In this document: piece by piece, positions 1 to 5,935 of the stretch
Layout of the letters: each line of letters opens with the position of its first letter
Numbering within the stretch: the stretch's first letter is position 1
Assembly (NCBI GenBank): GCA_023957375.1
Contig: JAMLHB010000001.1
Coordinates: 124,001-188,000 of the forward strand
Reading direction: 5' to 3'
Length of the DNA stretch: 64,000 bases
Source: Flavobacteriales bacterium
GTDB taxonomy: Bacteria; Bacteroidota; Bacteroidia; Flavobacteriales_F; PHOS-HE28
The notes under the pieces: model-generated
Databases searched by the model: none
What the model saw: only the letters and a program-made list of their open reading frames with translations
What the model was told of the DNA's origin: nothing
Program-made: the position numbers and the translations under genes

Positions 1-1034
1 TCCATATAAGCAACCCAGCCCATGGCTAAGAAGGGCGCATCATCATCCCAGCCGGCGATGTATTTGCCGTTCGGTGAAATGGCGATCGCGGTGCCCATTC
101 GGCCGGTAGGGGCGTTGATGTCCACGCCATGGCTGAGCAGGATGTCCTTCAGCAGTACGGGTTGATCGCCCAAGATCGGGTGATAGACGATCGTTTCGCG
201 GATCAAGCTCCCGAAATCACCGAAGTCCTGTGCGTAGCCCACGGCAATGCCATTGTCGGAGATGTCGGTGAAGGTGGCACTGGTGTACCCCGCCGGGATC
301 CCGAAGGTGGTGAAGGAGTTCGTGGCCAGGTCGAAGAGGAAGGGCTGGCCGTTGAAATCGCCGACCATGAGGGATGATGCGTTGATGGCGTTCACGGCAT
401 TGGTGAGTTCGATGGGGAACGTGGGCGGTACTTGGACGATCTCCAGGTCCGGTGTGATGTACACCGGAATACGCCGGGTGCTGCCCGTGCCCTCGTCATC
501 GGCCCAGCCGCCGATGGTGCCATCGTCGGTGACGCAATAGCCCGCCACGGCCACGTAGTTCGCATCGAAGATGGCGGTGAGCTCCGAGGTGGCGGTGTTG
601 TAACGGAACGTACCGTAGTCGCAACAACCCATGGACATCTGGCCCGTGACCCACAGGCCGTTCGGGGAGATGTCATAAGTGGTGAAGGAAGATTCCTGCG
701 GATCGGATCCCGGGAACCAGCCGATCGGTTGCCATACACCGTTGATCCTCACCGCCGGCTGCATGATGTAGTTGGGCTCATCCAGGAACATCGACCCCGC
801 GACGTCGTCGGCATTGTTGATGGCATCCGTTGAAGTTGCTTCCGGTTCCATGTCCGTCCAGGTAAGCGAGGGGAAGTCGAAGTAGGCCCCGCCGCTCACG
901 GCCAGCCCGTTGTCGTTGATGTCGTTGAACCGGCTACCGAAGGTGGAGGCCCGGTAGAAATCCATCTGGGCCCATGTATACGTGGGCAGCAGGCAGGCCA
1001 CGGCAAGGGTGAAACGGGCGTTGAGGTGTTTCAT
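1..1034 (-). CDS. Secreted protein with HAF-like propeller repeats (C-terminus outside window)
   Basis: The frame is open from an ATG at 1034 to the window edge, giving 344 residues without a stop, so the protein is partial at its C-terminus. A hydrophobic N-terminal segment ending in TWAQ is a likely signal peptide. The body repeats short units of the type DINDNGLAVSG, DISPNGLWVTG, DISDNGIAVGYA and ISPNGKYIAGW. Such units are typical of extracellular HAF-repeat or beta-propeller proteins. A T9SS sorting domain would be expected at the missing end but cannot be seen. Substrate and role are unknown. The start is placed directly before the signal peptide. Confidence 0.75.
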   Translation of the reverse strand, partial: MKHLNARFTLAVACLLPTYTWAQMDFYRASTFGSRFNDINDNGLAVSGGAYFDFPSLTWTDMEPEATSTDAINNADDVAGSMFLDEPNYIMQPAVRINGVWQPIGWFPGSDPQESSFTTYDISPNGLWVTGQMSMGCCDYGTFRYNTATSELTAIFDANYVAVAGYCVTDDGTIGGWADDEGTGSTRRIPVYITPDLEIVQVPPTFPIELTNAVNAINASSLMVGDFNGQPFLFDLATNSFTTFGIPAGYTSATFTDISDNGIAVGYAQDFGDFGSLIRETIVYHPILGDQPVLLKDILLSHGVDINAPTGRMGTAIAISPNGKYIAGWDDDAPFLAMGWVAYM

Positions 1035-1137
1035 GTGGTTGGAGGGCTTTGTGATGGATCTTGCAATACGCGGAACGCGTGCCGGAACAAATCTACACGT
1101 TACCCCCTGCGTTGCCCCTGCATGGCCGTGCATATTG

Positions 1138-1221
1138 CCCGGGCGGTTGGTAGCGGTAATGTCCACCTGCCCCGTCGGCGGATCGAACCGCTCGCCCAGG
1201 CTTGCAGGTGCCTCCGCGCAG
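1138..1221 (-). pseudogene. Frameshifted fragment of the gene at 5076-5834
   Basis: Read on the minus strand, 1221-1207 gives LRGGT. After one extra base, 1202-1138 gives SLGERFDPPTGQVDITATN. The intact protein at 5076-5834 has LRGGTYSLGERFDPP followed by LGQVGITATN. The matching plus-strand stretch of the intact gene is about 5161-5250, in the same orientation. The fragment has no start, carries a +1 shift and stops soon after, so it is a remnant. It lies just beyond the distal end of the cassette-like array. Confidence 0.75.
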
Positions 1222-1253
1222 CAGGTCACCCGCCCGGTGCGTACCGCCCCTGA

Positions 1254-1422
1254 AACCCGGAATGTGCAGTAGCTTGACTACTACGACCCGGAAACGCTTT
1301 GCCACAGTGCGTTTCACGCATTTTCGTTCCTCACCGGGAACGTGGCCCCGCCTTCATCACGAAAATGCCTGTGGCTGTGCGTTTCCGGCTCTCGCTACGT
1401 CAGCTACTGCATAATCCGGGTT
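1254..1422. repeat. 169-nt imperfect palindrome
   Basis: Four arm pairs nest in order: 1254-1273 with 1403-1422 (18 of 20 positions complementary), CCGGAAACGC 1288-1297 with 1379-1388, GCCACAG 1301-1307 with 1369-1375, and GCATTTTCG 1318-1326 with 1360-1368. The outer ends carry AAC (1254-1256) and GTT (1420-1422), the same end triplets as the sites around the two cassette-like genes. It may be a long attC-like site or the scar of a lost cassette. No gene is evident in it. Confidence 0.7.
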
Positions 1423-1441
1423 AAAGCGGTGGTAATTCGGT

Positions 1442-1480
1442 GTTGAGCGCTGGCGCGCGAAGCGCGCGTTGGCGCTCAAC
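1442..1480. repeat. GC-rich hairpin with GTT/AAC ends
   Basis: GTTGAGCGC (1442-1450) and GCGCTCAAC (1472-1480) are perfect complements. The short interior (GGCGCGC, GAA, GCGCGCG) extends the pairing, so nearly the whole segment can fold. Its ends match the box pattern that bounds the adjacent cassette-like genes. It could be an ORF-less cassette or simply a stable hairpin. Confidence 0.6.
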
Positions 1481-1556
1481 GGTCCTGCACTAGGCAATGT
1501 GGCGCTTTCTCTTGAGTGTAATTGTTGCGCCATTTTGCTTAGTGCATGTTAGCTGC
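1472..1556. other. attC-like recombination site A
   Basis: Outer boxes are GCGCTCAAC (1472-1480) and GTTAGCTGC (1548-1556). Inside, 1487-1505 and 1527-1545 form an imperfect palindrome in which 16 of 19 positions are complementary, with a 21-base loop. The stop codon of the adjacent gene (1549-1551, minus strand) lies inside the right-hand box, as is common where a cassette ORF runs into its attC. Length and layout fit an attC site; activity is not shown. Confidence 0.5.
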
Positions 1557-2298
1557 TGATTTTTATTTGTCTTCCATCAAAAACATCAAACTCAATTGGG
1601 TCTTCACAATTATCAAGTTCTTTGAAATTCAAATCAGACATTAGTTTTAAAATTTTAATTTTCTCGTTTTGATTGTAAAATTCGAAATGCAAAACCCCGT
1701 ATTTACAAATTGATATAACTGTCTTGGATTTAGGGTATGATATGTAGAAATACGGAAGGCTTGCATTACATCTAATAAGCCAAAAAAGATGAGGAATAAA
1801 CTCAAGAATAGCTTCACCATTCAATAAAAAACCACCGTCAAAGTTCTTGTCAATTTTTTTACTTAAATAATTTAAAGCATTCTTGACAGGTAAATATTCA
1901 TTCTCTTGATAAAGCCAAGGTGTGTTTTGTACTCCCAATATCATTAAATTAGTTTCTCCTAATTCAAGTCGGATATTTTCTAAGGAGTTTGCTATATCAT
2001 TTAAGTATTCAGTTGTATTATCCTTAGAAGAGATTATTAAACGACTTTCAATAAACTGTAATGGTTTAGGATTTGTAAATGGGTTAGAATCTCTATTTTG
2101 TTCAAATTCTTGATTTTGTTCCTCGTTTAATTTATCTGCCAATTCTTTAGTTAAAACAGTCCCTTTATCATCGTTCATATCAAGAATTACACTTTCACCT
2201 TCTTCATAGGGCTCCGGTTTAAAACTCATCTGTAAATCCAAAATAAATTGTGTAAATACAGGATTTATTGATAATATTTCTTCTCTCGATTTAATCAT
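1549..2298 (-). CDS. Hypothetical protein, cassette gene 1
   Basis: This 249-residue protein starts MIKSREEILS. I do not recognise a family. It has no signal peptide or membrane segment and is rich in Asn, Lys, Ile and acidic residues, so it is probably cytosolic. The gene is far more AT-rich than its neighbours, indicating acquired DNA. It fills the space between boxes GCAGCTAAC (2307-2315) and GTTAGCTGC (1548-1556), and its TAA stop lies in the latter. The ATG at 2298 is 8 bases inside the cassette. It has no obvious promoter of its own and may depend on read-through from the recombinase side. Function unknown. Confidence 0.7.
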   Translation of the reverse strand: MIKSREEILSINPVFTQFILDLQMSFKPEPYEEGESVILDMNDDKGTVLTKELADKLNEEQNQEFEQNRDSNPFTNPKPLQFIESRLIISSKDNTTEYLNDIANSLENIRLELGETNLMILGVQNTPWLYQENEYLPVKNALNYLSKKIDKNFDGGFLLNGEAILEFIPHLFWLIRCNASLPYFYISYPKSKTVISICKYGVLHFEFYNQNEKIKILKLMSDLNFKELDNCEDPIEFDVFDGRQIKISS

Positions 2299-2306
2299 CT
2301 TTATTT

Positions 2307-2437
2307 GCAGCTAACGGTTTGGCTAAAGCTAGTGCGGCTTTCCGTAAATTCCTAAGGAACCGAGATCGTCATTGTCAACCGCGTCTGTGTCTTCCAAGAC
2401 GTAATGGCCGCATTAGCTTTAGGTGTTGTTGGTAGCC
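2307..2437. other. attC-like recombination site B
   Basis: The site separates the two AT-rich genes. Outer boxes are GCAGCTAAC (2307-2315) and GTTGGTAGCC (2428-2437). Inner arms CTAAAGCTAGTGCGGC (2323-2338) and GCCGCATTAGCTTTAG (2407-2422) are complementary at 15 of 16 positions around a 68-base central region. Spacing is similar on both sides (7 and 5 bases between box and arm). About 130 nt is within the size range of attC sites. Confidence 0.5.
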
Positions 2438-2452
2438 GTTTTTTCTTATTCT

Positions 2453-2809
2453 TTATTTCCATCCTGAATACATCAAATCAATCAGTCCAAAAGTCCCGAA
2501 AATAGGAAGCAAAATTGCCGTCAACAGCAAACTGTATGTCAGTATGTTTCTATGGTATATATCAACCTTTTTATAAACTCTTACAATGTCGGTCACAGAG
2601 TTTGAAATTAAAAGTCCAATGCACACTACAGCAAAACTTCCACCGACAAACAGCAGAGGCATTGTGAAGAATTCTGATTGGGCCCTTCCTCCTCCTGTCA
2701 ATTTTTGATTGTCTATAGATTCTGGTACCGCGGAAAGAATTAAAATAATGTCCGTCAAAACTGCTACTGAGGCAATGACCAAACTTGTTATTTTAAATCC
2801 TTTGTACAT
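2453..2809 (-). CDS. Small membrane protein, cassette gene 2
   Basis: This 118-residue protein has three hydrophobic segments: about residues 8-27, 48-69 and 88-112. The loop after the first carries a Gly-rich TGGGRAQ stretch. I do not recognise a family. The gene is AT-rich and lies between perfect complementary 10-mers GTTGGTAGCC (2428-2437) and GGCTACCAAC (2835-2844). It is the cassette nearest the recombinase gene and points the same way. The ATG at 2809 is 25 bases inside the cassette edge. Small membrane proteins are frequent among cassette genes, but no function can be assigned. Confidence 0.65.
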   Translation of the reverse strand: MYKGFKITSLVIASVAVLTDIILILSAVPESIDNQKLTGGGRAQSEFFTMPLLFVGGSFAVVCIGLLISNSVTDIVRVYKKVDIYHRNILTYSLLLTAILLPIFGTFGLIDLMYSGWK

Positions 2810-2834
2810 CCTGTCAAGGTTGTCGTTTTCAAAT

Positions 2835-2952
2835 GGCTACCAACGTAGGGTTGCCGCAGATCTTCGCCTATTTCGCAAGTGGTTGAATGGGGGTGATCCT
2901 CGCATATTCCGCCCCAAATGGACAAAAGGCGTAGGTTTTGGCTGAAAGCCCG
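2835..2952. other. Candidate attI-like insertion site
   Basis: This stretch joins the stop codon of the recombinase (2953-2955) to the first cassette-like gene. It contains GGCTACCAAC (2835-2844), which read on the minus strand gives the GTTGGTAGCC box that opens the cassette. Next to it is a small inverted motif CAAC-CCTAC-GTTG (minus strand). No long palindrome comparable with sites A and B is present, as expected for an insertion site as opposed to a cassette site. Only a weak pairing CGCCTATTT/AAAAGGCG remains. Confidence 0.35.
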
Positions 2953-4113
2953 TCACGAGAGGTCCAATGCATCCAGCGGGTTGACAATGCCTTGGAGGTA
3001 CCGGCTGCTGACATGGGTGTACACTTCCGTGGTTTTGCTGGATGCATGGCCGAGCAGGGTTTGAATGTAACGGAGGTCGGTGCCTTGTTCCAAGAGGTGG
3101 GTGGCGAAACTATGCCGCAAGGTATGCATGCTGGCGGGTTTTTGGATGCCGGCCTTGGCCAAGGCTGCCTGCATCACCAGTTGAAGGCTGCGTGCCGAAT
3201 ACATGCCGCCGTTTTGGCCTGCGAAGAGAAAGCCGCTCGGCTGATAGGCGGCCATGTATTTCTGCAACAGCTCCGCTATTGACCTGCCGAGCAAGGTGGT
3301 CCTGTCCTTGTTGCCCTTGGCTTGGCGCACACGGATCAATCCTTGGTCGAAGAGCAGGTCTTCGGGCCGGAGGGCGATCACCTCGCTTACCCGCAGGCCG
3401 GCGGAGTAGGCCAAGGAGAGCATGGTGCGGTGCTTTAGGTTGTCCGGGGCTTTGAGCACCGCTGCCACCTCGCTCTTGCTCAGCACGAACGGCAGTTTGG
3501 TTTCCTTGCGCGGCCGCTCAATGAAGGTGACCCGCTTCGCATCACCCACCACGTTCATGTAGTAGTACCGTACTGCGTTCACCACTTGGTTCAGGTGGCT
3601 GTTGCTCACCTTCCGTACGGTGGCCAAGTGGTGCTGGTACGCCTCGATATCCTCCGTGCGGATGTCGCCAGGGGGCTTGGTGGGGAAGTGCAGGAAAAGG
3701 TGCTTGGTGGCATTCAGGTACGCATCGATGGTGCGTGGGCTGTAGCGGGCGATCTCCAACTTGCGCTGCATGGCCGCCAAGGCTTCCTGCTGTTCAGCGT
3801 TCGGTGCGGCTTGCGCAGGCTTTGCTTGCTGCGCAGGTGCCTTCCCCGTAGCAGTGGACCCGGATGCGGTCTTGTTGATCAACGCCGTAGTGTCCACCCA
3901 AGCGAGGCCCTTGAAAGCCTGGAAGATGGTCCGCAAGTGCTCGGGCGTGTTGGGCGTGTACCAGCGCTTTTGGGTCTTGCTCCACTTGGCTTCGGCCTTT
4001 TTCGCTGCGGCTATCAGCTCCGTATTGTAGGGGAACGCGATGGCAATGCAGTGCTCGGTAGCATGCACCAAGTGTTCCAGGCGAACGGTGGTTTTGCCGG
4101 GTTTTTCGTCCAT
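2953..4113 (-). CDS. Tyrosine recombinase/integrase
   Basis: This 386-residue site-specific recombinase is of the XerC/D-like phage integrase family. Residues 10-80 form an N-terminal module with the motif WSKTQKRWYTPNT, common in Bacteroidota recombinases. About 110-195 is the SAM-like core-binding domain and 205-386 the catalytic domain. Catalytic residues are visible: R241 (SAGLRVSEV), K266 (QAKGNKD), H330 and R333 (HTLRHS), H356 (LLGH) and the nucleophile Y365 (TEVYTHV). The extra helix typical of IntI integrases between the second and third conserved patches is absent. I chose the ATG at 4113 because upstream codons translate the repeat at 4165-4310. Its 3' end faces the cassette-like genes, in the same orientation. 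Confidence 0.9.
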   Translation of the reverse strand: MDEKPGKTTVRLEHLVHATEHCIAIAFPYNTELIAAAKKAEAKWSKTQKRWYTPNTPEHLRTIFQAFKGLAWVDTTALINKTASGSTATGKAPAQQAKPAQAAPNAEQQEALAAMQRKLEIARYSPRTIDAYLNATKHLFLHFPTKPPGDIRTEDIEAYQHHLATVRKVSNSHLNQVVNAVRYYYMNVVGDAKRVTFIERPRKETKLPFVLSKSEVAAVLKAPDNLKHRTMLSLAYSAGLRVSEVIALRPEDLLFDQGLIRVRQAKGNKDRTTLLGRSIAELLQKYMAAYQPSGFLFAGQNGGMYSARSLQLVMQAALAKAGIQKPASMHTLRHSFATHLLEQGTDLRYIQTLLGHASSKTTEVYTHVSSRYLQGIVNPLDALDLS

Positions 4114-4164
4114 GGCCCACGGGCAATTTACGCCTGCTCGACGAACCGAAATAGGTGTGGCACA

Positions 4165-4310
4165 GGGCCATCGGGTCTCACGCGCCCTGCGGGCGCGGCT
4201 TCCAAAAGGTATTGAGACCACGGATGGACCCGCCTGCCGGCCGGCAGGTCCGTGGTTCAAGTCAGTGTGTGAATGCGCCGCTAAGCGCATGGATAAGACC
4301 CGATAGCCCT
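4165..4310. repeat. Dispersed palindromic repeat, copy R1
   Basis: The ends GGGCCATCGGGTC and GACCCGATAGCCC are near-perfect complements. Inside are a GCGCCCTGCGGGCGC hairpin, an ACCACGGAT/TCCGTGGT pair and a GCGCCGCTAAGCGC hairpin. The same order of elements is found at 4845-5063 and 50874-51070. It has no coding capacity and resembles a REP- or MITE-type element. It lies between the recombinase and the UPF0158 gene. Confidence 0.75.
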
Positions 4311-4354
4311 GATGTGTGGCAGGACCTGCGGGTATCCGGATACGTTCTTCTCCG

Positions 4355-4792
4355 TCATTCTTCAGTTCCCAGAAGAAACTCCAACTGCTTCTTTACTAAC
4401 TCCTGCTGCCTTGCCGCCTTGAAGTCGAACCACTGCTGCCGGTGCGGCCCACTGTTGTCGATCTTCCATTTGAACCCGCTGAAGGATTTCCGATTTCCCA
4501 AAGCATCGAATAGCTCTTTCTGCAAGCCAGGTGCATCGGTGAGCTGCTCGGCAAAAGCTTCCATGATCCTGAAGGCGTCAGGCGTGCTCCAATGCTCTAC
4601 CTCCACATATTGAGACGCTTCCTTCTCCAGGAAAACCTTGAACTCGTCGGCGAATTCCTTTTCAAGGCCCTCGTATTTCTCCGGGTCGATATAGCTGCGC
4701 AGCGCGCCGGTGGACTTGTGGACGAACACGCGAGAGCCCACCTCCAGCTCGCCGGCGATCTCAGCGATCAGGGCAAGTGGTGGTGTGAACAT
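4355..4792 (-). CDS. UPF0158 family protein
   Basis: This 145-residue protein resembles UPF0158. It has an N-terminal VFVHKSTGALRSYIDPEKY segment, a central acidic helix region, the motif RIMEAFAEQL, and a final block with FSGFKWKIDN. It is probably cytosolic and its function is unknown. It stands alone between two copies (R1 and R2) of the same palindromic repeat. A TACATTCG element lies at 4813-4820 (minus strand), 20 bases before the ATG, and fits the -7 consensus seen elsewhere in the window. Confidence 0.75.
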   Translation of the reverse strand: MFTPPLALIAEIAGELEVGSRVFVHKSTGALRSYIDPEKYEGLEKEFADEFKVFLEKEASQYVEVEHWSTPDAFRIMEAFAEQLTDAPGLQKELFDALGNRKSFSGFKWKIDNSGPHRQQWFDFKAARQQELVKKQLEFLLGTEE

Positions 4793-4844
4793 GGACGGGG
4801 TAATTCAACTTACGAATGTATGATCGGCCAACTGCTTTGCCCTA

Positions 4845-5063
4845 GGCTATCGCCTCTTGCGCGCCCTGCGGTCGCGGCTCTCCCGAATTCTTAACCACGG
4901 ATGAACGCTGATGCACACTGATAAATACGCGATGCGGAAAGTGGGCCACGCCTTTGCGTCCGATAAACGGAGACGTTCGCGATCCGTGTCCATCCGTGTG
5001 GATCCGTGGTTCGTCCAAGTGTTGGATATGCGCCGCTAAGCGCAGTATGTAGAGGCGATAGCC
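4845..5063. repeat. Dispersed palindromic repeat, copy R2
   Basis: GGCTATCGCCTCT (4845-4857) and AGAGGCGATAGCC (5051-5063) are perfect 13-base terminal inverted repeats. The interior repeats the GCGCCCTGCGG hairpin, the ACCACGGATGAACGC/GGATCCGTGGT arms and the GCGCCGCTAAGCGC hairpin found in R1 and R3. The terminal sequence differs from R1 and R3 (GCCTCT for GGGTC), yet both ends changed together, so pairing was kept. Confidence 0.75.
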
Positions 5064-5075
5064 CTACCGGAGGTA

Positions 5076-5834
5076 CTAGCGCCCCACGATCAAATACCAC
5101 CGCCGGTGCTCGGCATTCATCTGCACGCTGTCCACGCGCAGCACCTTGTATTTCGGCTTGCCCCGGCGGTTGGTTGCGGTAATGCCTACCTGCCCCAGCG
5201 GTGGGTCAAAGCGTTCGCCCAGGCTGTACGTACCGCCGCGCAACGTGTCGCCCTTCAGCAATGTGGCATCCATGTTCTTGGCCGCAGGGCTGGTCTGCTT
5301 GGGCCGCAGCTGAACGCGGCAGTTCTTCCGTGCCACCACGAAGTACTCGTTGGTGAACAGGCGCTGTTCCCTTACCGTCCTGGTTGGAGCGGCTGGCTTT
5401 GGCACAGTGCGTTCAGGCTTCACGATGCCCGGGTGCAGCGGGCCTTGATTGTCCCGGCCCTGTTCACTGAAGCCCGTCTGCACACCTTCGGTGTCGAAGG
5501 TGGTGGTGCTTTTGTACCATTGGATGCCGCCGTCGGGCATGGTGCTGTACTCGGCCCGGCTTACCGCGCCGTTGGGGTGGTAGCGGAAGTCCACGCTGGC
5601 ATGGCCGCCGATCCTGCGGGTTTGCCGGTCGAAGATCACCTTGCCCTGCCTATTGTACGCCCAGCTATGGCCCCAGCGGTCATCCGCGTCCATCCACGCC
5701 TTGGTGCTGATCTGGCCTGTGGTGAAATAGTGCAGCACCACGGTCCCGGTGTCGGTCTTTACGGGGCTTTCCTTGCCTTGGGCGGAAAGCAGGAGGGGAG
5801 CGGTACAGGCAAGGATGGCGAGGGCGATGCGCAT
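5076..5834 (-). CDS. Secreted hypothetical protein with MORN-like element
   Basis: This 252-residue protein has a signal peptide (MRIALAILACTAPLLLSAQ). A central stretch with FRYHPNGAVSRAEYS and GKVIFDRQTRR resembles MORN/YwqK-type antitoxin repeats. The C-terminal part has GTYSLGERFDPP and ITATNRRGKPKYK. It is probably periplasmic or outer-membrane associated; function unknown. A GATCTTTG element is present upstream. A frameshifted piece of its C-terminal coding region is found at 1138-1221 in the same orientation, so the recombinase region sits between the fragment and the intact copy. Confidence 0.7.
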   Translation of the reverse strand: MRIALAILACTAPLLLSAQGKESPVKTDTGTVVLHYFTTGQISTKAWMDADDRWGHSWAYNRQGKVIFDRQTRRIGGHASVDFRYHPNGAVSRAEYSTMPDGGIQWYKSTTTFDTEGVQTGFSEQGRDNQGPLHPGIVKPERTVPKPAAPTRTVREQRLFTNEYFVVARKNCRVQLRPKQTSPAAKNMDATLLKGDTLRGGTYSLGERFDPPLGQVGITATNRRGKPKYKVLRVDSVQMNAEHRRWYLIVGR

Positions 5835-5935
5835 GGTGGGGTGGAAGCCAAAGATCGGGCCAAAGCCGACCCATCCTCAGGCCCCACTTCGTGAAACCCT
5901 CCGGCACTCCATCAACTGCTCTTCTGAACGCTCGA

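Larger units (their letters stand above)
1442..4113 (-). mobile_element. Integron-like element: recombinase plus two gene cassettes
   Basis: In minus-strand order the element holds a tyrosine recombinase (4113-2953), a candidate insertion site (about 2952-2835), gene 2 (2809-2453), a palindromic site (2437-2307), gene 1 (2298-1549) and a palindromic site (1556-1472). Each gene is bounded by a box and its exact complement: GTTGGTAGCC/GGCTACCAAC for gene 2 and GTTAGCTGC/GCAGCTAAC for gene 1. The sequences differ between genes but always begin GTT and end AAC. In integrons this follows from pairing of R' and R'' core boxes in the excised cassette circle. Both genes are strikingly AT-rich compared with their surroundings. 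Assignment as an integron is inference; the recombinase lacks the IntI-specific insertion. Confidence 0.5.

Noticed and set aside
2953-4113. Classical IntI integron integrase
   Set aside because: The catalytic domain passes from the RVRQAKGNKD region to HTLRHS without the IntI-specific extra helix, and it has an N-terminal module not found in IntI.
4114-4290. N-terminal extension of the recombinase to an ATG at 4290
   Set aside because: The extension translates the dispersed repeat R1 and has no similarity to recombinases; the ATG at 4113 gives the normal N-terminal module.
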